Source: Propionibacteriaceae bacterium
GTDB lineage: Bacteria > Actinomycetota > Actinomycetes > Propionibacteriales > Propionibacteriaceae
Direction of reading: 5' to 3'
Assembly (NCBI GenBank): GCA_030538175.1
Contig: JAUNUL010000042.1
Span: 1-13,448, forward strand
Length of the DNA: 13,448 nt
A program made the position numbers and the translations under genes. Positions 1 to 5,210 of this stretch are shown piece by piece (positions within the stretch are counted from its first letter, which is position 1; each line of letters opens with the position of its first letter). Below the pieces are notes generated by a model that was not told the DNA's origin, made no database searches, and saw only the letters and a list, made by a program, of their open reading frames with translations.

Positions 1-87
1 TACGGTCAGCAGCAGCCCGGCTATGGCGATCAGCAGCCCCCGCAGCAGGGCGGCTACCAGGCGCCCGGGGAGTGGCGTCAGTCCTGA
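1..87 (+). CDS. C-terminal tail of a Gln/Gly/Pro/Tyr-rich protein (5' end outside window)
   Basis: Frame 1 is open from the first base and ends in TGA at 85-87, giving 28 residues dominated by Gln, Gly, Pro and Tyr (it begins YGQQQPGYGDQQPPQQ and ends GEWRQS). Such low-complexity tails occur on many actinobacterial membrane or secreted proteins as a flexible extension, so the function cannot be read from this piece. The codon phase and the clean stop support a real gene; the body of the protein lies to the left of the window. A short GC-rich hairpin follows the stop. Confidence 0.7.
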   Translation, partial: YGQQQPGYGDQQPPQQGGYQAPGEWRQS

Positions 88-99
88 CCCGTGACCGGC

Positions 100-114
100 G
101 CACCGAGGCGGTGC
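100..114 (+). terminator. weak hairpin after the first gene
   Basis: GCACCG, loop AGG, CGGTGC form a perfect 6-bp stem 12 bases after the stop codon at 87. There is no T-run, so this is at best a weak intrinsic terminator of the T-less kind common in high-GC genomes. A second small hairpin (GGCGC-AATA-GCGCC) lies at 211-224. The rest of 88-344 shows no gene that I can support. Confidence 0.3.
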
Positions 115-298
115 TCCGACGAATCAACAAGCGCATCTGGCTGAACATGGCCAGGTGCGCCTCGTCGTTTCAGGCGGGTGGAACGAACACGGTTGTTTGC
201 GTACCCCCATGGCGCAATAGCGCCTTGCGGAAGTCGAGAATCCGGGTGAGTTCGTACGCCGGGGTGCTCGTGTCCAGGCGCGGGCAGGCGTACATTTC

Positions 299-304
299 TT
301 GACA
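299..304 (+). promoter_or_regulatory. possible -35 box for the DUF2853 gene
   Basis: A perfect TTGACA lies 40 bases before the ATG at 345. No convincing -10 box is seen 16-18 bp downstream (TGGCCT at 322-327), so the promoter is only tentative. TACATT at 291-296 is an alternative -10 candidate that would give a leader of about 42 nt. Confidence 0.25.
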
Positions 305-344
305 GCGCCACCGATCGGAGGTGGCCTTCTCGAAAAGGACCGTC

Positions 345-671
345 ATGGCAACAGACTGGGCTGCTGACGTCAAGAAGCACGTCACCAATGCAGACGACGA
401 CGCGATTGCCGGCATCATTCGGCACTGCGGGATCGCACTCCGCAGTGCGGACGCATCCATGGTCTCGTTCTCCGACAAGAGCGAGACCGACAGAGTCAAG
501 AAGAACTTCGTCATGAAGAAGCTCGGCATCACCGACGAAGCCGAGGCCGACGCGGCCATCGCGGACGTGGGGGCGAAGTTGAAGAGCGCCACCCGACGCT
601 ATCGACCCACCGTCTATTACATGCTGGCCGATCACTTCGACAAGCTCGACCTGTTCAAGAAGAAGAGCTGA
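345..671 (+). CDS. DUF2853 family protein, 108 aa
   Basis: A small, soluble, helical-looking protein with no signal peptide or membrane segment. I recognise the DUF2853 pattern: a central block ADASMVSFSDKSETDRVKKN (residues 35-54), then FVMKKLGI (55-62), and a C-terminal RYRPTVYYMLADHF region (85-98). The length matches the family (about 100-110 aa). The function of the family is not known to me. The start is ATG 345, because AAGGA at 335-339 sits 5 nt before it; an in-frame GTG at 321 has no ribosome binding site. The gene is monocistronic and converges on dedA through a shared terminator. The many Lys and Asp residues suggest a cytoplasmic protein. The family call is by pattern memory. Confidence 0.85.
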   Translation: MATDWAADVKKHVTNADDDAIAGIIRHCGIALRSADASMVSFSDKSETDRVKKNFVMKKLGITDEAEADAAIADVGAKLKSATRRYRPTVYYMLADHFDKLDLFKKKS

Positions 672-709
672 GCCACCCGCCTCGACGCGCAGCGCAAAGG
701 CGCACAACG

Positions 710-749
710 AAGAAGCCCCCAGCAACTGAGTGGTTGCTGGGGGCTTCTT
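710..749. terminator. bidirectional intrinsic terminator
   Basis: Bases 710-726 and 733-749 are perfect reverse complements: a 17-bp stem with a 6-nt loop (TGAGTG). Each arm carries AAGAAG/CTTCTT at its outer end, so both strands have a pyrimidine-rich, T-containing 3' flank. It lies between the convergent stops at 671 (plus) and 764 (minus) and should terminate both transcripts. Confidence 0.9.
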
Positions 750-763
750 GGTGGTTCGATAGC

Positions 764-1465
764 TCAGGCGCTGACCTCGGTGCGCGCGGCCTTGTTCTTC
801 TTCTTGGCCATCACATATTCGAAGATCATCGGCAGGATCGACACGAAGACGATCAGCAGGATGGCAACCTCGAGGTTGTCATGGACGAACTTGATCTGGC
901 CCAGGAAATACCCCAACACTGTGACACCCACGGCCCAGAAGACACCGCCGATGGCGGTCCAAGTGATGAAGGTGCGGAAGTTCATCTTGGCGACACCGGC
1001 AACCAGCGTGACGAACGTGCGGACCATCGGCACGAAGCGAGCGATGACGAGCGCCTTGGGGCCGTACTTCTCGAAGAAGCCATGGGTCTTGTCCACATAG
1101 ACGGGGTCGAAAACCTTGCCCAGGAAGCCCTTGCGCGGCTTGAACAGCGGCGGGCCGATCAGCTTGCCGATCCAATAGCCCGAGATGTTGCCCAGGATGG
1201 CGGCGACGATCAACACGCCGCACACGATGGCCATGGTCTGCAGGTCGGAGCCATAGTTGATCGCGCCGAGCGCGACGAACATGCCGACGGTGAACAGGAG
1301 CGAGTCGCCCGGCAGCAGGGAGAAAATCCCGCACTCGGCGAAGACGATGAGGGCTACGACCCAGAGCGCCCAGGGCCCGGCGGCATTGATGATCTTTTCC
1401 GGGTCCAGGAAGTCGGGGAGCAACATCGGTGTGATGGCAGCGGCTTGGCTTAGAAGATCGAACAC
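764..1465 (-). CDS. DedA family (SNARE-associated / VTT domain) membrane protein, 233 aa
   Basis: An integral membrane protein of the DedA family, whose members are linked to membrane homeostasis and, for some, to lipid-carrier recycling (family knowledge; the substrate here is unknown). Visible family features are an N-terminal hydrophobic segment with E44, the reentrant-type motif SLLPGDSLLF (49-58), GNISGYWIGKLIG (92-104), and the signature RFVPMVRTF (143-151) with R143, P146 and R149. Hydrophobic helices lie at about 33-51, 56-70, 78-98, 152-190 and 199-217, followed by a Lys-rich cytoplasmic tail. Length is normal. The start is GTG 1465: no Shine-Dalgarno sequence precedes it, but a TACCCT box lies 6 nt upstream, so the mRNA is probably leaderless. 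ATG at residue 14 is an alternative without better signals. It is divergent from trmH. Confidence 0.9.
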   Translation of the reverse strand: MFDLLSQAAAITPMLLPDFLDPEKIINAAGPWALWVVALIVFAECGIFSLLPGDSLLFTVGMFVALGAINYGSDLQTMAIVCGVLIVAAILGNISGYWIGKLIGPPLFKPRKGFLGKVFDPVYVDKTHGFFEKYGPKALVIARFVPMVRTFVTLVAGVAKMNFRTFITWTAIGGVFWAVGVTVLGYFLGQIKFVHDNLEVAILLIVFVSILPMIFEYVMAKKKNKAARTEVSA

Positions 1466-1471
1466 CCGTCA

Positions 1472-1481
1472 AGGGTAACGT
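1472..1481. promoter_or_regulatory. overlapping divergent -10 boxes for dedA and trmH
   Basis: On the minus strand TACCCT occupies 1477-1472 and ends 6 nt before the dedA GTG (1465). On the plus strand TAACGT occupies 1476-1481 and ends 7 nt before the trmH GTG (1489). Both fit the actinobacterial TANNNT consensus and the spacing expected when transcription starts on the first base of the start codon. The two boxes share the T-A step at 1476-1477. -35 elements are weak on both sides. Inferred from sequence only. Confidence 0.6.
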
Positions 1482-1488
1482 CCACACT

Positions 1489-2121
1489 GTGGAATTCTTG
1501 CCTTCCGTTCCGTCGGTGGGGCCCGGAGTCGGACCTTGGGTCGGACCCTGGCCCGACGACGAACGCCTCGACCCCGCCCTGCTTGCTGAGGGCGACCACC
1601 GCAACGTCGTGGACCGCTTCCGCTATTGGCGGGTCGAAGCCATCGTCGCTGAATTGGACCGGTCCCGCGTGCCCCTGCGCATCGCGATCCAGAACTGGGA
1701 ACACGACTTCAACATCGGCTCGGTCGTCCGCACGGCCAACGCCTTCAACGTCCGCGGCGTGCACATCATCGGCCGCCGTCGCTGGAATCGCCGCGGTGCG
1801 ATGGTCACCGATCGCTACCTCCACGTGCAGCACCATCCGGACGCGCAGGACTTCCTCGACCACCTGGGGGAGCTGGCGTACGAGATCGTCGGGGTCGACA
1901 ACCTGCCCGGCTCTGTCCCGCTCGAGGAGACCAAGCTGCCCGAACGCTGCTGTCTCGTGTTCGGTTCCGAGGGGCAGGGGCTGACTCCCGACCTTGTGGA
2001 CGGATGCTCGCGGCTGGTCGACATTCGCCAGGACGGTTCGACCCGGTCGATGAATGCGGGTGCTGCGGCGGCCATCGCGATGTACGCCTGGCGGCTCGCC
2101 AATCCCGCCAGGCCGCAATGA
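1489..2121 (+). CDS. SpoU/TrmH family 2'-O-ribose RNA methyltransferase, 210 aa
   Basis: A SPOUT-class enzyme that transfers a methyl group from SAM to a ribose 2'-OH in tRNA or rRNA. All three SpoU motifs are visible: motif 1 NIGSVVRTANAF (76-87, with N76 and R81), motif 2 FGSEGQGL (158-165, with E161) and motif 3 SMNAGAAAAIAMY (187-199, with N189). Together they build the trefoil-knot SAM site. The N-terminus carries a short VGPG-VGPW-VGPW repeat (residues 10-21) that lies outside the catalytic fold. The start is GTG 1489, with no Shine-Dalgarno sequence and a TAACGT box 7 nt upstream, so it is probably leaderless. The RNA target cannot be told from sequence: the domain resembles TrmH (tRNA Gm18), but other SpoU members are equally possible. 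dedA is divergent; the following gene has its own promoter. Confidence 0.88.
   Translation: MEFLPSVPSVGPGVGPWVGPWPDDERLDPALLAEGDHRNVVDRFRYWRVEAIVAELDRSRVPLRIAIQNWEHDFNIGSVVRTANAFNVRGVHIIGRRRWNRRGAMVTDRYLHVQHHPDAQDFLDHLGELAYEIVGVDNLPGSVPLEETKLPERCCLVFGSEGQGLTPDLVDGCSRLVDIRQDGSTRSMNAGAAAAIAMYAWRLANPARPQ
1516..1551 (+). repeat. short in-frame 12-bp tandem repeat in trmH
   Basis: Bases 1528-1539 and 1540-1551 (GTCGGACCTTGG / GTCGGACCCTGG) match at 11 of 12 positions and are preceded by a more divergent copy at 1516-1527. They encode VGPG-VGPW-VGPW at residues 10-21 of the methyltransferase. Confidence 0.7.
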
Positions 2122-2162
2122 GATCCCAGGCCCCTATCAGCCCCGCAGACCCCACGGGGGAT

Positions 2163-2180
2163 CTCGTCAGCCACGACGAG
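2163..2180. promoter_or_regulatory. inverted repeat between trmH and the following gene
   Basis: CTCGTC (2163-2168) and GACGAG (2175-2180) form a 6-bp stem around a 6-nt loop. The right arm covers the expected -35 position of the next promoter (-10 at 2195). A wider inverted repeat, AGATCCC (2121-2127) with GGGATCT (2158-2164), overlaps it and begins inside the trmH stop codon. It may be a T-less terminator of trmH or an operator; the sequence does not decide. Confidence 0.35.
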
Positions 2181-2194
2181 GTTCGCGACGCTCC

Positions 2195-2200
2195 TATCCT
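2195..2200 (+). promoter_or_regulatory. -10 box of a leaderless promoter
   Basis: TATCCT ends 6 nt before the ATG at 2207, and no Shine-Dalgarno sequence lies between. This is the geometry of a leaderless transcript starting at the A of ATG. No clear -35 is seen. Confidence 0.55.
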
Positions 2201-2206
2201 TGGCGC

Positions 2207-2887
2207 ATGCAAGGAATGGGTGAGACGCCGGGACGGGTCGTCGCGGAGCAGACCGGCAACCCGGTCCCGATGCCCGGGCAGGCGCCTGATGCGCCCTTCG
2301 CCGGAATAGTGCCGGCCGGACTGCCCGGGCCGGGCGCGATCAGCGTTCCTGAGGGCATGCCGATCTATTTCGACCGACAGGTGCTGGCCGGGCGTGCGGC
2401 GAGCGAGCGTCGGCGCGTCATCATGAATGCCGTCTCGCTGGGCATCACGCTCGTGGGCCTGGGCGCCGTGCTCATCTATGTCTTCGCTTCCCGCGAGGGG
2501 CAATTCGGGAACATCACCGGGCTCGCCACGTGGCTGCTTTCGGTCTCCGCGGTGATCAGCCTCGTCACCCTCGGGGCTCGCCTCGTCTGGTTCCGCCGGT
2601 TGCGGGCCGCTGCAGACGCGGTGGGTGAGGGGCTCGCTCTGGTTGTGTCCCGGTGGGGGATCCAGTGTGCGAGCGGACAGTCGGCGTGGGAATCGATCGA
2701 CGGCGTCGCGGTGGCCAAGGCCCGGCGGTGGGGGAGCGGATACCGCCTGCGGGTCGACCGAAGCGATGGGCCTGCGTTCGACTTTCCGCTCGAAGGGCTC
2801 TCGAGCCTCCCGGGCACCCTCGATTCATCGATTCGCGCGTACTCGTCGGGTCGATACGGCGTTGACCTGAGCGTCCTCGACGACTGA
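2207..2887 (+). CDS. two-helix membrane protein, possible PH-like C-terminal domain, 226 aa
   Basis: I do not recognise a named family with certainty. The first 68 residues are Pro/Gly-rich and probably disordered. Two transmembrane helices follow (about 72-94 and 104-127) with an RRR motif just before the first (68-70) and WFRRLR after the second (128-133), so both termini are likely cytoplasmic. The C-terminal part (about 140-215) alternates hydrophobic and polar residues (ALVVSRWGIQC, WESIDGVAVAK, YRLRVDR, FDFPLEGL), as in small bacterial PH-like beta domains attached to two-helix anchors. The start is ATG 2207, supported by the TATCCT box 6 nt upstream. ATG 2216 is in frame but AAGGA abuts it directly, which is too close. 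Length and layout are consistent with an actinobacterial membrane protein of unknown role. Confidence 0.7.
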   Translation: MQGMGETPGRVVAEQTGNPVPMPGQAPDAPFAGIVPAGLPGPGAISVPEGMPIYFDRQVLAGRAASERRRVIMNAVSLGITLVGLGAVLIYVFASREGQFGNITGLATWLLSVSAVISLVTLGARLVWFRRLRAAADAVGEGLALVVSRWGIQCASGQSAWESIDGVAVAKARRWGSGYRLRVDRSDGPAFDFPLEGLSSLPGTLDSSIRAYSSGRYGVDLSVLDD

Positions 2888-3002
2888 CCGTACGCCGACC
2901 GTGGTCGCGTGGGTCCGATTCTCAGGCCCGGGCCCGGTTGTCGAGGGGGCATGAAATGATGGGCGGGAGCCATTCGTGTCCCCGAACGGAAGAGAGCGCG
3001 AC

Positions 3003-4037
3003 ATGCCTATTGCCACACCTGAGATCTATGCCGAGATGCTGGACCGCGCGAAGGATGGCGGCTTCGCCTATCCCGCGATCAACATCTCGTCCTCCCAGAC
3101 CCTGAATGCTGCGTTGGCGGGCTTCGCCGAGGCCGGCTCGGACGGCATCATCCAGGTGTCCACTGGTGGTGCGGAATATCTGTCGGGCCCGACGGTCAAG
3201 AACATGGTTTCCGGCGCGGTCGCGCTGGCTGAGTACGCCCATATCGTGGCCGAGAAATACCCGGTCAACATCGCCCTGCACACCGACCACTGCCCCAAGG
3301 ACAAGCTAGACACCTTCGTGCGTCCGCTGATCGGGATCTCCCAGGAGCGCGTCAACAAGGGCGGCAACCCCCTGTTCCAGTCGCACATGTGGGACGGCTC
3401 GGCCTCCCCGCTGGACGAGAACCTCTCGATCGCCACTGAGCTCATCGAGCTCTGCCGCGCGGCCAACATTCTGCTCGAGGTCGAGATCGGCGTCGTCGGT
3501 GGCGAAGAGGACGGCGTCGCCCACGAGATCAACGACAAGCTCTATTCCACTCCGGAGGATGCCATCGCCACCGCGAAGGCCCTCGGCTATGGGGATCGTG
3601 GCTACTACATGACCGCGCTGACCTTCGGCAACGTGCACGGCGTCTACAAGCCGGGCAACGTCAAGCTCAAGCCCGAGGTGCTGAAGGAGGCCCAGGAGGC
3701 CGTCGTCAAGGAGTTCGGTCTGCCCGAGGGCTCGAAGCCGTTCCACCTCGTCTTCCACGGCGGCTCCGGCTCGTCGCCCGAGGAGATCGCCGAGGCGCTC
3801 GGCTATGGCGTGGTGAAGATGAACGTCGACACCGATACGCAGTACGCGTTCACCCGCCCCGTGGTCACGCACATGATGCAGAACTACGACGGCGTGCTGA
3901 AGATCGACGGCGAGGTCGGCAACAAGAAGATGTATGACCCGCGTTCCTGGGGCAAGAGCGCCGAAGCCAACATGGCTGCTCGCGTCCTCGAGGCCTGCCA
4001 GGACCTCAAGTCCGTCGGCACCACGCTGAAGGCGTGA
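3003..4037 (+). CDS. fba: class II fructose-bisphosphate aldolase, 344 aa
   Basis: The zinc-dependent glycolytic/gluconeogenic enzyme that interconverts fructose-1,6-bisphosphate with dihydroxyacetone phosphate and glyceraldehyde-3-phosphate in the cytoplasm. Diagnostic blocks are ALHTDHC (91-97, catalytic D95 and zinc ligand H96), SHMWDGSASPLDENL (127-141), LEVEIGVVGGEEDGV (158-172), TFGNVHGVY (207-215, zinc ligand H212), FHGGSGSS (251-258, zinc ligand H252) and the phosphate-binding VKMNVDTDTQYAFTR (271-285). The length of 344 aa is that of actinobacterial Fba. The start is ATG 3003, with GAGAG at 2992-2996 as ribosome binding site; an in-frame GTG at 2976 has none. It is followed by a strong terminator, so it is transcribed alone. 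It uses TAC for tyrosine more often than the pur genes do, as expected of a highly expressed gene. Confidence 0.97.
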   Translation: MPIATPEIYAEMLDRAKDGGFAYPAINISSSQTLNAALAGFAEAGSDGIIQVSTGGAEYLSGPTVKNMVSGAVALAEYAHIVAEKYPVNIALHTDHCPKDKLDTFVRPLIGISQERVNKGGNPLFQSHMWDGSASPLDENLSIATELIELCRAANILLEVEIGVVGGEEDGVAHEINDKLYSTPEDAIATAKALGYGDRGYYMTALTFGNVHGVYKPGNVKLKPEVLKEAQEAVVKEFGLPEGSKPFHLVFHGGSGSSPEEIAEALGYGVVKMNVDTDTQYAFTRPVVTHMMQNYDGVLKIDGEVGNKKMYDPRSWGKSAEANMAARVLEACQDLKSVGTTLKA

Positions 4038-4073
4038 GCCGAACACGATTCACGCTGAGGGTCTGATCGACTG

Positions 4074-4116
4074 ACGAAGCCCCCGTCCGGTGAGCATGCC
4101 GGGCGGGGGCTTTCGT
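4074..4116 (+). terminator. intrinsic terminator of fba
   Basis: ACGAAGCCCCCGTCCGG (4074-4090) pairs with CCGGGCGGGGGCTTTCGT (4099-4116) around an 8-nt loop, with one G-T wobble and one bulged base. The 3' arm contains CTTT. It starts 36 bases after the fba stop. It may also block transcription arriving from the restriction gene on the other strand. Confidence 0.85.
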
Positions 4117-4127
4117 GTGTCCGGGCG

Positions 4128-4211
4128 CGCCGAGTGGGCCGGTACGCCGTGCCGTACGTCACAAGTGCCCCTGCGACGCCGAGTGGGCCCGTAGGTCGTG
4201 CCGTATGTCAC
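4128..4211. repeat. two imperfect 35-bp direct repeats, 49-bp period
   Basis: Bases 4128-4162 and 4177-4211 match at 31 of 35 positions. Both begin CGCCGAGTGGGCC and end in GTGCCGTAYGTCAC (Y is C in the first, T in the second). They lie in the gene-free stretch between the fba terminator and the end of the restriction gene (4117-4247), where I see no other feature. They look like a small dispersed intergenic repeat, but copies elsewhere in the genome cannot be seen from here. Confidence 0.75.
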
Positions 4212-4247
4212 GAATACTGCGCTGGCAGGTGGTGCGAAAACTGGCGC

Positions 4248-5210
4248 CTACTGGGCAGATCGCCTTCGTGCTCGTGCCTCTGGGTGGAAGTTGATGGGGG
4301 TTCGATCCAGCACCAGATTGCACATCGAGGATAGGAATCTGCCGGGGTCGAGTTCACCCGGGACCGCGCCCCGATGGAGCGTCACCCGGGGGTGATGGTG
4401 GACGGTCACATCTGGGCTGTCTGCCGTGAGGTCTGGAACTGCGCCCGGCTCCAATGGCCCTGCTGGATCGATCTCGGAAGTTGGATCCGGCAAGGTGCTT
4501 GACGTCTCCTGGATCACAAGCCCCACCGCGTCATAGGCGTCAGCTTCTCGGCCCAGTTTCCCCAACAGGTCGATGAGCCACCTGGCCGTTTCAGGTTCGT
4601 CGTCCAAGGCGCTGGCGCCCAGGCAGTAGAGAAAGCCGAGTGCAGCTTGTGGATGTCGAGATCGCAGGTTCTTGGCGTCCCCGTAACTTTCTTCTATGCG
4701 GTTCGCTGCGTTCTTGCCGAAGGATGAGTCCATGCGCTTGGTCGAGATCATGAGCTCGGGTCCGGTCGCCCACGAACTCATCACCACGTCTACCTGCTTC
4801 ACGTAATGCTTGCCCAGGATATTTGCCGAGGCTCGTCCGCTGCCTCCTCTTGAGGCCAGGTGATCGTTGGCTTCCTTACGCAGGCGCGCAGGGAGTGAAG
4901 AGATGAACCCCGTGATGTCCTGAGAGAGCACCCGCGGTGGAGAAGGCCTTGGCCAAACCTGATCCGGGTTGAAACCAGCTCGCCGAAGTTCCGAGGCTAT
5001 CCAGACATCAAGAGCGAGCGCGGGCACGCCGGACTGGCTGGTCGCGCCCAGCCGCGCAGGCACTGCCAACAGCTGTCGCAGCGTGTCGTAGTCGGGATCG
5101 ACCGTGAAGATCTGCTGCTCATAAGCCCGCCACGAACTCAGCTCCCTGCTGGGTGCCGACTCGACGATGTCGTCAAAGAGTTCCCACGCCCGGGCTCGGA
5201 TGGTTGTCAT
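4248..5210 (-). CDS. putative type II restriction endonuclease, partner of the adjacent methyltransferase, 320 aa
   Basis: The position just after an adenine methyltransferase, with ATG 5210 overlapping its TGA in an ATGA arrangement, is the main reason for the call. The core at residues 134-198 reads GKHYVKQVDVVMSSW (D141), ELMISTKRMDSSFGKN (S156, K158) and NRIEESYGDAKNL (E173, E174). This fits a PD-(D/E)xK nuclease in which Ser replaces the usual acidic residue before Lys and a Glu 15-16 residues later replaces it, as in Cfr10I/NgoMIV-type enzymes (K-x13-E there, K-x14-E here). The SFGxN...NRxEE run also recalls XhoI-type enzymes. The protein is soluble, with no signal or helix. The C-terminal part after about 235 is Pro/Asp-rich before a final HHHPRVTLHRG block. 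Base and codon use differ from the flanks. The specificity is unknown. Confidence 0.7.
   Translation of the reverse strand: MTTIRARAWELFDDIVESAPSRELSSWRAYEQQIFTVDPDYDTLRQLLAVPARLGATSQSGVPALALDVWIASELRRAGFNPDQVWPRPSPPRVLSQDITGFISSLPARLRKEANDHLASRGGSGRASANILGKHYVKQVDVVMSSWATGPELMISTKRMDSSFGKNAANRIEESYGDAKNLRSRHPQAALGFLYCLGASALDDEPETARWLIDLLGKLGREADAYDAVGLVIQETSSTLPDPTSEIDPAGPLEPGAVPDLTADSPDVTVHHHPRVTLHRGAVPGELDPGRFLSSMCNLVLDRTPINFHPEARARRRSAQ

Noticed and set aside
184..199. LexA/SOS-box-like sequence CGAAC-N6-GTTTG
   Set aside because: The spacer is 6 nt rather than the 4 nt of the actinobacterial SOS box, and one arm has a mismatch.
78..725. Minus-strand frames across 78-725
   Set aside because: They run antisense to the DUF2853 gene, whose family match and ribosome site are convincing, and cross the terminator stem.
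2976..3002. Upstream GTG 2976 as the fba start
   Set aside because: It has no ribosome site or -10 box at leaderless distance, and the extra nine residues contain the ribosome site of ATG 3003.
4128..4211. CRISPR array
   Set aside because: Only two imperfect copies with a 14-nt gap; the spacing and number do not fit CRISPR and no cas gene is present.
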